From Oscillospiraceae bacterium (lineage in GTDB: Bacteria; Bacillota; Clostridia; Oscillospirales; Ruminococcaceae): a stretch of 64,000 nucleotides of DNA. The translations under genes were made by a program, and so were the position numbers. Location of the stretch: positions 2,170,001-2,234,000 of the forward strand of contig BQOK01000001.1 in NCBI GenBank assembly GCA_022835495.1. Reading direction: 5' to 3'. The notes under the pieces were generated by a model. The model was not told where the DNA came from and searched no databases. It saw only the letters and a program-made list of their open reading frames with translations. Below, in pieces: positions 34,429 to 43,523 of this stretch (within the stretch, counting starts at the first letter, position 1; each line of letters opens with the position of its first letter).

Positions 34429-35442
34429 TTACCGGGCCATAAAGAACCCGATCACCGCAATAATGGCGCACAGCACGCCGGTGATGGGGGGCGCCCAGCG
34501 GATGATCTGCCCGGCGATCACGTCGCGCGGGTCTTCCTCCTGGGGATACTCCTCTTCCTCCGGCTCATAGCGGCGCGCCGCAGCGTAGGGCTGGCGCGCA
34601 GGCGCCGCCGCCTGGCGGGGCTCCTGCTGTGCGGGCCGCGCCGCACGGGCTGCGCGGCTGGGGGGCGCCAGCAAAACGTCGCTGTCGTCATAGCCCAGCT
34701 CTTCTTCCGGCGCCGCCTGGGGTGCGGGTGTATAATTCTGCTGGGCCGCCCCTCCCAGCGGGGGCACGGCCCGGGTGGGCTCTTCGGGGCGCACGGGCGG
34801 CGCCATGCGGGTGGGCTGGTCGTCGGTGGCGGGGGCTGCTTTACCGGCCTGCAGCAGGCTGGAAAGCGTGTTTTGCAGCAGGATGCGGTCCGAGCCGCAC
34901 TCGCTGCACCACACACCCTCCTCCTCGCGGGGGTGGAACGCGCCGCAGGCGCAATACCAGCCCTCGTCCAGCACCTGGGGCACAACGCTCAGGCCCTCTT
35001 TATGGGTGCGCTCCCCCAGCTTGCGGGCCAGCTCTGCGGGCAGCTTTTTGGGGGCCGGCAGCCGCACGCGGGGGTAACGGGTCAAATCAACAGCGGTGCC
35101 GTTTGCCAGATACGCCTGGCCCAAATCCACCTCCACGCTGCCGATGGGGGTCTGGCTGATATACACCGCGTCGTCGGCGCCGAACACCTGGCCGTTGGCC
35201 GCGTCCAGATCCTGATAATAGAACTGATCCTGGCACACGATGCCGCCGCTGCGGTCCTTGCATTTAAAGGTGACCACCAGGCCGGTGAGCGGCTCGCCGG
35301 AAATATTTTTGAACGACAGGCAAACGGCCACGTCGCCGCTCACATCACCCTTCAGCAGCTCCACCTTCACAAACTGTACCGGGCTGCCCTTGGTGTAATA
35401 GTTGGCGCGCGATTGAGCCAAAAGGTCGAAATTCTCTTCCAT
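34429..35442 (-). CDS. Zinc-ribbon protein with C-terminal membrane anchor
   Basis: A 337-residue protein I cannot place in a named family. The first 140 residues look like a beta-rich domain (VKVELLKGDVSGDVAVCLSF..., VYISQTPIGSVEVDLG). Then comes a zinc ribbon with WYCACGAFHP and VWCSECGSDR (four cysteines, about residues 170-190), a 110-residue Pro/Ala/Gln/Glu-rich linker, and a single membrane segment at the C-terminus (PPITGVLCAIIAVIGFFMAR). The bulk therefore faces the cytoplasm, tail-anchored. It is last in the ftsH array (36 bases after ftsH), hinting at a membrane quality-control link, which is only contextual. Confidence 0.75.
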   Translation of the reverse strand: MEENFDLLAQSRANYYTKGSPVQFVKVELLKGDVSGDVAVCLSFKNISGEPLTGLVVTFKCKDRSGGIVCQDQFYYQDLDAANGQVFGADDAVYISQTPIGSVEVDLGQAYLANGTAVDLTRYPRVRLPAPKKLPAELARKLGERTHKEGLSVVPQVLDEGWYCACGAFHPREEEGVWCSECGSDRILLQNTLSSLLQAGKAAPATDDQPTRMAPPVRPEEPTRAVPPLGGAAQQNYTPAPQAAPEEELGYDDSDVLLAPPSRAARAARPAQQEPRQAAAPARQPYAAARRYEPEEEEYPQEEDPRDVIAGQIIRWAPPITGVLCAIIAVIGFFMAR

Positions 35443-35478
35443 GAAGAATTGCCTCCTTTTTTCAGTGCCGGCGAACGC

Positions 35479-37590
35479 TTATTCGCCCTGGGCGTTTGGG
35501 TCGGTCTCACTGGGGGCCGGGGCCTCGGGCTCCTGCGCCGTTTCGGCGGGCTCCGCCGGCTCCGCGGGCTCGGCCGTTTCGGCAGGCTGGGCGCGCTCGG
35601 TGCTGTCCAGCGGGGGCAGGGTCCCCCCCTCCATAATCTGCTTGAACTCCTCGCCGCTCAGCTTCTCGCGGGCCATCAGCTCCTGCGCCACGGTTTCCAG
35701 CTGGTCGCGGTGCTCGCTCAGGGTGCGGCGGGCCGTTTCGAACGCCTCGTCCACAATATCCCGGATCTCACTGTCGATCTCAGCCGCGATGGTCTCGGAA
35801 TAGCCGCGGCCCTGGGTAAAATCGCGCCCCAGGAAAGTTTCTCCCGGCTCAGAGCCGTAAACCACAGGCCCCATGCGCTCGGAGAAGCCGTACCGGGTAA
35901 CCATGGCGCGGGCGGTCTCGGTGGCGCGTTCCAAGTCGTTGGAGGCGCCTGTGGAGATATCGTCCAGCACCAGCAGCTCCGCCACGCGGCCGCCCAGCAG
36001 GCTCACGATCCGCTCCTGCATGGCGGTCTTGGTCACATAGCTGGCGTCCTTATCGGGCAGATACATGGTGTAGCCGCCCGCAGCGCCCCGGGGGATAATG
36101 CTGATCTGGTGCACCGGGTCGTTGGTGGGGCAATACCAGCTGGTAATGGCGTGGCCCGCCTCGTGATACGCGGTAAGGCGTTTTTCCTTCTCGGTAACCA
36201 CACGGCTCTTTTTCTCAGGGCCAGCCACCACCTTGATGGACGCCTCCTCAATCTCTTTTTCCGTGATGGCCTTTTTGCCCCGGCGGGCGGCCAGCAGGGC
36301 CGCCTCGTTCACCAGGTTTTCCAGGTCGGCGCCCGCAAAGCCCACGGTGGACTGGGCAATGGTTTTCAGGTTTACGTCCGGCGCAAGGGGCTTTTTGCGG
36401 GTGTGCACCCGCAGGATCTCCTCGCGGCCCTTCACGTCCGGCAGGCCTACATACACCGTGCGGTCAAACCGGCCGGGGCGCAGCAGCGCGTGATCCAGGA
36501 TGTCGGCGCGGTTGGTGGCGGCAATCACGATCACGCCCTCGTTGGCGCCAAAGCCGTCCATCTCCACCAGCATCTGGTTCAGGGTCTGTTCCCGCTCGTC
36601 GTGCCCGCCGCCCAGGCCGGTGCCGCGCTGGCGGCCCACGGCGTCGATCTCGTCGATGAAAATAATGCTGGGGGCGGACTTTTTCGCTTTTTCAAACAGA
36701 TCGCGCACGCGGGAGGCGCCCACGCCCACATACATCTCCACAAAGTCAGAGCCGGAGATGGAGTAGAAGGGCACGCCCGCCTCGCCCGCACAGGCCCGGG
36801 CCAGCAGCGTTTTGCCGGTACCTGGGGGGCCCACCAGCAATACGCCGTGGGGAATGCGCGCGCCCAGGCTGTTGAACTGGCCGGGGTTTTTCAAAAACTG
36901 CACGATCTCTTCCAGCTCGGCCTTTTCCTCGTCCGCGCCCGCCACATCGGCAAAGGTTGTCTTGCGCTTTTCCTCGCTCTGGTCCTTCACCTTGGCGCGG
37001 CCCACATTCATGATATTGCCGCCCTGGCCGCCCCGGTACATGGTGTAGAACACAAAGATCATGCTGCCCACCAGCATAACCATCATCAGGATCTCAAACC
37101 AGGGCACGCTGGCCTTGGCCTGGCTGATGTCGTAGACCATGGGCGCGTCGGGGTTGGCTGCGTCGTACTGGTCCACATAATCCTGCATGTGGGTGCTCAC
37201 AAACAGGTTCAGCGCGGGCAGCTTGTAGCTCACATGGTAAATGCCTGCGCCGCTGGGCAGCACCGGCTCCGCCTGTTCGCCGCCCAGCATGGCGGCCAAA
37301 AGCCCCTGCTGGGCCTGCTGCTGCTGGGTGGCGCCGGTGGTCTCCTTCGCATTTTTGGGCAGCTCCACGGCCCCCTCTTTCAGGGCCATGGTAATGATGC
37401 CGGTGTTCTGATCCAGCTCGAACGCCACCACCTGGTTGTTTTCGAAATAGCTCAGCATTTTTGAATACGCCATGCTGGTGGTGTTTGTGGCGCCCATGCT
37501 GCCCCACAGGCTGATGGCCAGCCACACCACGGCCAGCAGCACCGCAAGGTAAACGCCGTTGAATTTGGGTTTGCGCTGCAAAAACTTCAT
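35479..37590 (-). CDS. ftsH: ATP-dependent zinc metalloprotease FtsH
   Basis: A 703-residue membrane AAA protease. Two membrane segments (about 13-31 and 166-184) flank an external domain. Then the AAA module has Walker A GPPGTGKT (254-261), Walker [10 protein letters not shown] and the arginine-finger region RPGRFDR. The peptidase has HEAGH (476-480). The C-terminal tail is Glu/Pro/Ala repeats. It removes damaged or unassembled membrane proteins. The ATG at 37590 directly abuts GGAG with no spacer; the TTG three codons later (37581) has that site nine bases upstream and may be the true start. tilS-hpt-ftsH is the classical Firmicutes order. Confidence 0.96.
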   Translation of the reverse strand: MKFLQRKPKFNGVYLAVLLAVVWLAISLWGSMGATNTTSMAYSKMLSYFENNQVVAFELDQNTGIITMALKEGAVELPKNAKETTGATQQQQAQQGLLAAMLGGEQAEPVLPSGAGIYHVSYKLPALNLFVSTHMQDYVDQYDAANPDAPMVYDISQAKASVPWFEILMMVMLVGSMIFVFYTMYRGGQGGNIMNVGRAKVKDQSEEKRKTTFADVAGADEEKAELEEIVQFLKNPGQFNSLGARIPHGVLLVGPPGTGKTLLARACAGEAGVPFYSISGSDFVEMYVGVGASRVRDLFEKAKKSAPSIIFIDEIDAVGRQRGTGLGGGHDEREQTLNQMLVEMDGFGANEGVIVIAATNRADILDHALLRPGRFDRTVYVGLPDVKGREEILRVHTRKKPLAPDVNLKTIAQSTVGFAGADLENLVNEAALLAARRGKKAITEKEIEEASIKVVAGPEKKSRVVTEKEKRLTAYHEAGHAITSWYCPTNDPVHQISIIPRGAAGGYTMYLPDKDASYVTKTAMQERIVSLLGGRVAELLVLDDISTGASNDLERATETARAMVTRYGFSERMGPVVYGSEPGETFLGRDFTQGRGYSETIAAEIDSEIRDIVDEAFETARRTLSEHRDQLETVAQELMAREKLSGEEFKQIMEGGTLPPLDSTERAQPAETAEPAEPAEPAETAQEPEAPAPSETDPNAQGE

Positions 37591-37640
37591 CTCCTATCCG
37601 TACAGGGAAAAAGGGCGCCTAGCCCCCTTGCACTGGACGC

Positions 37641-38186
37641 TTATTTTGTGTAGACCTCGGGTTTCAAAACGCCCACATAGGGCAGATTGCGGTATTGTTC
37701 GTCGTAATCAAGGCCATAGCCCACCACAAACTCGTCCGGCACCTCATACCCCACATAGTCCGCCTGAAGATCCACCTTGCGGCGGCTGGGCTTATCCAGC
37801 AGGGTGGCGATGCGGATGCTGGCGGGGCGGCGGCTCTGCAAAAGGCCTTTCAGGTAGGAAAGGGTCATGCCGGAATCCAGAATGTCCTCTACAATCAGGA
37901 TGTCCCGCCCGGAGAGGTCCTGATCCAGATCCTTCACGATCTTCACCACGCCGCTGGTTTTAACGCCGCTGCCGTAGCTGGACACCACCATAAAATCAAT
38001 GGCGCAGGGCAGGTCGATGCAGCGCATCAGATCCGCCAGATACACCACCGCCCCTTTCAGCACCGTGACCAAAAGCAGGTTTTTGCCCTGGTAGTCCCGG
38101 GTGATCCGGGCGCCCATCTCGGCGCATTTGGCTTTCAGCTGTTCTTCGCTGAGCAGCACCTTTAGGATATCGTCTTGCTGGCTCAT
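37641..38186 (-). CDS. hpt: Hypoxanthine phosphoribosyltransferase
   Basis: A 181-residue purine salvage enzyme converting hypoxanthine or guanine plus PRPP to IMP or GMP. The PRPP loop is [14 protein letters not shown], preceded by [13 protein letters not shown] and the flexible-loop VVSSYGSG; the C-terminal [19 protein letters not shown] is typical. Its start overlaps the tilS stop by four bases (ATGA). In Bacillus Hpt and TilS jointly regulate ftsH, and the same three genes are adjacent here. Confidence 0.96.
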   Translation of the reverse strand: MSQQDDILKVLLSEEQLKAKCAEMGARITRDYQGKNLLLVTVLKGAVVYLADLMRCIDLPCAIDFMVVSSYGSGVKTSGVVKIVKDLDQDLSGRDILIVEDILDSGMTLSYLKGLLQSRRPASIRIATLLDKPSRRKVDLQADYVGYEVPDEFVVGYGLDYDEQYRNLPYVGVLKPEVYTK

Positions 38187-39556
38187 GCCATTCCCTCCGC
38201 ACTATGTTCTTTTTCCGGCCGTACCACCAGCAGGGTCCGGGTGGCGCCCGTGGGCGCAAGGCCCTGGGCAAAGCCCTGCCCCCAAAGCCATGCCACCTGG
38301 CTGCCTGCGGCAAGCAGCGGCAAAGCGCTGCGCTGGGCAAGGGGCACGCCCAATTCGTTGTACAGCTTTTTCAGCGTTTTGCCCACGTTCCGGCCCGCCG
38401 GGCGAAAAACATCCCCCGGCCTGCGGGTGCGCAGGCATAAGCTACCAGTTATTCTAGCATAATCTGCGCAATTGTTTAAGGCTTTTTTATCGGTTTGGGC
38501 AAATTTTATACTTTCTTCACATTCTTTGCCCTGTAAAAGCAGCAATTCCACCCGGTAACCGCCGGGCAGCCGGTAAACGCCGGGCGCAAACGGGGCCGGT
38601 TCAAAGGCGCTTTCCGGCGGCAGGGGTTCCTGCCAGAAAAGCAGGCCCCGCCCCGCCGCCAGCACCGCGCCCGGGGCAAGCTGCACCGCCCCCCGGCCGG
38701 CGGCTGCCAGCCCTTCCAGGCGGGGCAGGTCCCCCTCGCGCAGCGGGCGGGCCCGCTCGGCCAAAAGCCGCAGGGCCGCCTGCCGTTCCACCGGGTCGGC
38801 GCCGGCCAGCACCGTCAGGTCATACCCCCCCGGCCGTGCGGCGCGCTCTAGTAAGTGTGCCCCCTGCCGGGCCAAATATCGCTCCGTTTCCGCAAGCCTT
38901 TCGCAAAAGCGCCCCAGGGCGCTCTGCGCCGCCGGGTTCACGCTCTCCAGCGCGGGCAGGGCATGGTGCCGGATGCGGTTGCGGGCATACGCGTCGGTTA
39001 GGTTGTCGCCGTCCGTCACGTACACAATGCCCTGCCGCCGGCAATATGCCTCGGCCTGGGCTTTGGTCACGCCCAGCAGGGGCCGCACAAAAGGCCCCCG
39101 CCGCACCGGAATCCCACAGGCTCCTTTCAGCCCGGTGCCCCGCGCCAGCCGGAACAAAAGCGTTTCCGCCTGATCCGACAGGGTGTGCCCGGTGGCGATC
39201 TTTGCGCCGTTCTGCGCCGCCAGCCGCTCAAAATAGCCGTAGCGCAGCTCGCGGCTCCACTCCTCGCTGCGGTGCCCCACCGGCGCATCGGCGGCAAAGC
39301 GATGCAGCGTTACCCCGCGCGCCGCGCAGAACTCCGCCACAAACTCCGCCACCTCGCCGGATTCGGGCCGCAGGCGGTGATCCACGTGCACCGCCTCCAC
39401 GCAAATGCCCAGCCGTTCCCTGTACCGCAGCAGAAATTGCAAAAGGGCCATGGAGTCGGCCCCGCCCGAGGCCGCCGCAATGACCCTGTCGCCGGGGCAG
39501 AAAAGGCCGGCCTCCCGGGCAAAGGCCAGCACCGCCCCCTCAAATTCGTTATCCAT
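38183..39556 (-). CDS. tilS: tRNA(Ile) lysidine synthase TilS
   Basis: A 457-residue enzyme that adds lysine to C34 of the minor isoleucine tRNA. The PP-loop is [15 protein letters not shown] (SGGxDS), followed by [12 protein letters not shown] and [16 protein letters not shown]; the C-terminal TilS domain has [15 protein letters not shown] and [12 protein letters not shown]. The start at 39556 overlaps the dnaB stop by eight bases; an in-frame ATG five codons upstream has no better ribosome site. A striking AT-rich island (about 38444-38530) interrupts the otherwise GC-rich gene. Confidence 0.95.
   Translation of the reverse strand: MDNEFEGAVLAFAREAGLFCPGDRVIAAASGGADSMALLQFLLRYRERLGICVEAVHVDHRLRPESGEVAEFVAEFCAARGVTLHRFAADAPVGHRSEEWSRELRYGYFERLAAQNGAKIATGHTLSDQAETLLFRLARGTGLKGACGIPVRRGPFVRPLLGVTKAQAEAYCRRQGIVYVTDGDNLTDAYARNRIRHHALPALESVNPAAQSALGRFCERLAETERYLARQGAHLLERAARPGGYDLTVLAGADPVERQAALRLLAERARPLREGDLPRLEGLAAAGRGAVQLAPGAVLAAGRGLLFWQEPLPPESAFEPAPFAPGVYRLPGGYRVELLLLQGKECEESIKFAQTDKKALNNCADYARITGSLCLRTRRPGDVFRPAGRNVGKTLKKLYNELGVPLAQRSALPLLAAGSQVAWLWGQGFAQGLAPTGATRTLLVVRPEKEHSAEGMA
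38451..38479 (-). promoter_or_regulatory. Possible internal promoter inside tilS for hpt-ftsH
   Basis: In the AT-rich island, TTAAAC (38474-38479) and TAGAAT (38451-38456) on the minus strand are 17 bases apart. The -10 matches five of six positions but the -35 only three, so this is tentative. Confidence 0.3.
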
Positions 39557-40946
39557 GGCTGTAGTCCACATTCATGAACCGGGTGTGCGCGCCGTCCCAG
39601 CCAAGGTCCACCTTGCCCGTTTCGCCGTGGCGGTTTTTGGCAATGATGCACTCGGCCGTGCTGGAATCGGCGTCCTCCATGCTCTCGCCGCTCATGGAGG
39701 TATAGTACCCCTCGCGGTAGAGGAACAGCACCACGTCCGCGTCCTGCTCGATGGAGCCCGAATCCCGCAGGTCGGAAAGCTGCGGCCTGTGATCCGAGCG
39801 CCCGCTGGCCTTTTCCGCCGCGCGGGACAGCTGCGACAGCGCAATGACCGGCACGTTCAGCTCCTTGGCCATGATCTTCAGGTTCCGGGTGATATCGCTG
39901 ATCTCCTGTACCCGGTTCTCGGTGCGCTTGCCGCTGGTCATCAGCTGCAGATAGTCGATCACCACCAGCCCGATCTTGGGCCGCGAGGGGTCCTGGTTCA
40001 CCCGCCGGATTTTGGCCTTGATCTCGGGGATGGTAATGCCGGAGGTATCGTCCATATAAATGGGCACATCGTGCAGGATCTCCGAGGCATGGGCCAGGTC
40101 GTCCCAATCAGAGGCGGCCAGCGCGCCGGACCGGAAAGCGTGGCTGTCTACCCCCGCCTCGGCGGAGAGGATGCGGTTGGTGAGCTGCTCCTTGCTCATT
40201 TCCAGGCTGAAAATCGCCACCGGCACCCGCTGCTTTTTCGCCACATTGGTGGCGATGTTCAGCGCAAAGCTGGTTTTGCCCATGCCGGGGCGGGCGGCCA
40301 GGATCACCAGGTCCGAGCGGCCAAGGCCGGTCAGGATGGTGTCCAGGTAGGTGAACCCGGTGGGGATGCCGCCGTACTTGTCCTTGTCGGGGCCGCTGAT
40401 CTTCTGCAGGCTCACCAGCGTTTCCACAATGGCGGCGGAAAGGCGGGTCAGGGCGCTCTGCTCCTGCCCCGCGCGGATGTCGTAAAGCTTTTGTTCCGCG
40501 CTCTCCAGCAAAAGGTCCGCGTTCGGTTCCTCGGTGCTCTGGCGCAGGATCGTTTTTGCGGCCTCCATCACCCTGCGCGCCACGTACTTTTCGTGCACGA
40601 TGCGGGCATAGGCCGACACATTGCTGATGCTGGGCACGGTTTCGCCCAGGCGCGCTAAGTAGATCTTGGCCGCGTCCGGGCTCTCGAACAAACCGTCCGC
40701 TACCACCGCGTCCAGCAGGGTGACCAGATCCACCTGCTCGCCCGCAGTGAACAGCCGCACCATCTGCGCAAAAATGCCGCCGTTCTGCTTGGCATAGAAC
40801 ATCTCGGGCTTGAGGGTCTCCACAAGCTCGGGCAGCACCGCGTCGCTCTCCAGCAGGGCGGCGCCCAGCACCGATTGCTCGGCTTCCATGCTGTAAGGTT
40901 CGGCTACGCCCAGCGTTTCCAGGTCAAAATTGTTCAGCTCCTGCAT
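39549..40946 (-). CDS. dnaB: Replicative DNA helicase DnaB
   Basis: A 465-residue hexameric replicative helicase (DnaC in Bacillus nomenclature). The N-terminal helical domain begins with MEAEQSVLGAALLESDAV; the RecA-like core has LVILAARPGMGKTSFAL (Walker A), IGLVVIDYLQLM (Walker B) and LSQLSRAAEKASGRSDHRP. It follows rplI by 61 bases, the conserved gdpP-rplI-dnaB arrangement, and overlaps tilS. No intein interrupts it. AGAGGA lies 11 bases before the ATG, a slightly long spacing. Confidence 0.97.
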   Translation of the reverse strand: MQELNNFDLETLGVAEPYSMEAEQSVLGAALLESDAVLPELVETLKPEMFYAKQNGGIFAQMVRLFTAGEQVDLVTLLDAVVADGLFESPDAAKIYLARLGETVPSISNVSAYARIVHEKYVARRVMEAAKTILRQSTEEPNADLLLESAEQKLYDIRAGQEQSALTRLSAAIVETLVSLQKISGPDKDKYGGIPTGFTYLDTILTGLGRSDLVILAARPGMGKTSFALNIATNVAKKQRVPVAIFSLEMSKEQLTNRILSAEAGVDSHAFRSGALAASDWDDLAHASEILHDVPIYMDDTSGITIPEIKAKIRRVNQDPSRPKIGLVVIDYLQLMTSGKRTENRVQEISDITRNLKIMAKELNVPVIALSQLSRAAEKASGRSDHRPQLSDLRDSGSIEQDADVVLFLYREGYYTSMSGESMEDADSSTAECIIAKNRHGETGKVDLGWDGAHTRFMNVDYSHG

Positions 40947-41007
40947 GTAACACCATTCCTCTGCCGTTTCTTGGGGCGGCAGCTAAAATTTTGTGTGGGC
41001 GCCGCGC

Positions 41008-41454
41008 TTACAGCTCTTCCACCTTCACCTTAAAGGCGGCGGTCACGCCCGCGTGCAGTTTTACGGCTGCGCTGTATGTGCCGAAATCCTTGATGTCCCG
41101 CTCCAATTCCACCTTGCGCTTGTCGATCTCGGCGCCCGCCAGCCTGCTCAGCGCCTCGGCCACGTCCTTGGCGGTGATCTTGCCGAACAGCCGGCCAGAG
41201 GCGCCGCCCTTGGCTTTCAGGGCAACGGTCTTGCCCTCCACCTTGGCCGCCAGCTCCCGGGCCGCCGCCAACGCCTCGGCGGCGTGGTGCTCGCGCGCTT
41301 CGTTTTTGGTGCGGGCCATGTTCATGGCTGTGGCGTCCGCCGGCGCGGCCAGGCCGCGGGGAAATAAAAAGTTGCGGGCGTACCCGTCCGAAACCTCATG
41401 GATCTCGTCTTTCTTGCCGATGGTCTTCACGTCCTGCTTCAGGATCACTTTCAT
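41008..41454 (-). CDS. rplI: 50S ribosomal protein L9
   Basis: A 148-residue L9. The N-terminal rRNA-binding domain begins [29 protein letters not shown]-like with the signature [14 protein letters not shown] long connecting helix ([16 protein letters not shown]) and a C-terminal domain with [16 protein letters not shown] follow. Length is exactly typical. Flanked by gdpP and dnaB. Confidence 0.97.
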   Translation of the reverse strand: MKVILKQDVKTIGKKDEIHEVSDGYARNFLFPRGLAAPADATAMNMARTKNEAREHHAAEALAAARELAAKVEGKTVALKAKGGASGRLFGKITAKDVAEALSRLAGAEIDKRKVELERDIKDFGTYSAAVKLHAGVTAAFKVKVEEL

Positions 41455-41501
41455 GGCTCTGTCTCTCCTTTATCCCTCCCGCGCCGGGCGCGGGGAACTG
41501 G

Positions 41502-43487
41502 TTACTTTTTGTTCTCGGCGGCGCCCTGGCGCTGCTGCGCCCGGTAAGCCGCCACCGCCTTGCGGATCAGCTGCTCGGCCTGCTCGATGCCCGTATCCTT
41601 CAGCTGCGCGCCCGCCATGGTCAAATGGCCGCCGCCGCCCAGCATCTCCATCACCACCTGCACGTTCACCTCGCCCATGCTGCGGGCCGAAATGTTCACG
41701 CCGGTGCCCTTCTGCACCGCCACAAAGCTTGCGCCCACCCCCTCAATGGTGAGCAGATCGTTGGCCGCCTGGGGCACGGCCACCGCCATGCCCGGCTCCA
41801 GCTCCCCGGCCACCGAAATGGCGCAGCCCATATAAATATCGGCTCCCTCCACCAGGTTGGACTTCACCGTATATTCCTGCAGCGACGAATTGAACAGCTT
41901 CTTCACCGCCTCGGTCTGCGCACCCATGCGCCGCAGATAGGCGGCCGCCTCAAAGGTGCGCACGCCGGTGTGCAGTGCAAAATTCCGGGTGTCCAGCATG
42001 ATGCCGGCCAGCATCGCTTCGGCCTCCAGGGCCGTGGGCTTTGCCCCCGGGGCCTCCACATACTGCACCAGCTCGCTCACCAGCTCGCAGGCCGAGGACG
42101 CGTAGGGCTCGTGAAAAAACAGCACCGGGTTCTCAATGTGCCCCACCGCCTTGCGGTGATGGTCGATCACCGCCACCTGGCCGCAATGCTCAAACACATC
42201 CCTGCTTTCCAGCAGGTTCACGATGTGGGTGTCCACCACCACCAAAAGGGTGCGGGGGGTCACGGTTTCCAGCACCTGGTCCGGGTGAATGAAGTCCTCG
42301 CCGAAGCCGGCCCGTTCAAATTCTTCGATCAGGTTTGCGGCCAGGGTTGCCTCCCGCCGCACCGCGATCACCGCGGGGGCGTCCAGCCCTTTGCAGATGC
42401 GCAGCACCCCAATGGCGGCGCCCAGGCAGTCCAGGTCGCTCATGCGGTGCCCCATAATGACCACGCTGTCCGCCTGGCGGATCAGATCGGCCAGCGCGGT
42501 GGCCAGAATGCGGCTTTTCACCCGGCTGCGCTTTTCCACGCTGCGGGACACACCGCCGTAAAATTCAAATCCGTCCGGCGTTTTTACCGCCGCCTGGTCG
42601 CCGCCCCGGCCCAGCGCCATATCCAGCGACTGGCGGGCCATCTCCTGGCAGGCCTTCAGGCTCTCGCCGCCCCGGCCCACCCCGATGGACAGGGTCACCC
42701 CTACCGCCTCGTCCAGGCTGCGCACCTTATCCAGAATGTCAAACCGCGCGGCCGCGATCTCCTTCATGTGGCGCTCTTCCACCACCGCTATGTACCGGGT
42801 GCCCGACACCCGGCTCAAAAAACCGCTGGTGCGCCCAAAATAGTTTTCCAACGTGCGGTTGACCGCCTCCATCAGCCGCGCTTTTTCCGAATCGCGCAGG
42901 TTTGCCACCAGCTCCTGGTAGCCGTCCAGCTCAATGATCATATAAGCGGGCCGGCTGGCCGCATACTCGGCGGCCTGCACTTTCAGCGGGGTGTCGTCCA
43001 CCAGATAAAGCAGCGTCACGTCCTCTTTCCCGCGCCCGGGCAGCGAACTGGCAAAAATGGTGTAGCGGCGGCCCGCCCTTTCCAGGCATTGGCCGCCGGG
43101 CAAAACGCACTGGTGCAGCTCCAGGCCCGGCAGCACCCGGTTCACCGGCTGCAGCACCGCGCCCTCCCCCGCCAAAAGCTGGCGGTCGAACGCCGCGTTA
43201 TACCACACCAGCGTCTTGCCGCTCAGCAGCGCCGCCGGCAGCTCCAGCTGCGCCAGGCTTGCCTGCAGCCCGCTGCCCTCAAAGGGCGCGGCGCTGACGT
43301 AAGCGGCAATGCCTTTGCGCAGCCTGCGCGCACCCAGCCACAGGGCCAGTGCAATCAGCGCCAGCAGCGGCAGCAGCACCGCAAGCAGGCGCACATCGCA
43401 CACGGCCACCAGTGCCGTGAGCACACAGCACAGCGCAAGCAGGCCGGCGGCCGCCACCTCCAGGGAAAACCGGGGTCTGGGATCCAT
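41502..43487 (-). CDS. gdpP: Cyclic-di-AMP phosphodiesterase GdpP
   Basis: A 661-residue membrane enzyme that hydrolyses c-di-AMP. Two N-terminal membrane segments (about 10-55) lead to a PAS-like domain, a degenerate GGDEF domain (SGTRYIAVVEERH replaces GGDEF), and the catalytic DHH/DHHA1 module with MGHRMSDLDCLGAA, VVVDTH and VIDHHR plus GGGGHLTMAG near the end. The start is the ATG at 43487 with AGGAGG nine bases upstream; the in-frame TTG two codons earlier is less likely. It tunes osmotic and wall homeostasis through c-di-AMP. Confidence 0.95.
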   Translation of the reverse strand: MDPRPRFSLEVAAAGLLALCCVLTALVAVCDVRLLAVLLPLLALIALALWLGARRLRKGIAAYVSAAPFEGSGLQASLAQLELPAALLSGKTLVWYNAAFDRQLLAGEGAVLQPVNRVLPGLELHQCVLPGGQCLERAGRRYTIFASSLPGRGKEDVTLLYLVDDTPLKVQAAEYAASRPAYMIIELDGYQELVANLRDSEKARLMEAVNRTLENYFGRTSGFLSRVSGTRYIAVVEERHMKEIAAARFDILDKVRSLDEAVGVTLSIGVGRGGESLKACQEMARQSLDMALGRGGDQAAVKTPDGFEFYGGVSRSVEKRSRVKSRILATALADLIRQADSVVIMGHRMSDLDCLGAAIGVLRICKGLDAPAVIAVRREATLAANLIEEFERAGFGEDFIHPDQVLETVTPRTLLVVVDTHIVNLLESRDVFEHCGQVAVIDHHRKAVGHIENPVLFFHEPYASSACELVSELVQYVEAPGAKPTALEAEAMLAGIMLDTRNFALHTGVRTFEAAAYLRRMGAQTEAVKKLFNSSLQEYTVKSNLVEGADIYMGCAISVAGELEPGMAVAVPQAANDLLTIEGVGASFVAVQKGTGVNISARSMGEVNVQVVMEMLGGGGHLTMAGAQLKDTGIEQAEQLIRKAVAAYRAQQRQGAAENKK

Positions 43488-43523
43488 AGGCAAAAGCCTC
43501 CTTTGCCGCCCAAAAAGGGCCGC

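Noticed and set aside
34396-37464. A plus-strand open frame of about 1000 codons opposite ftsH and the zinc-ribbon gene
   Set aside because: Antisense shadow of ftsH; it even reads through the terminator hairpin and has no ribosome site.
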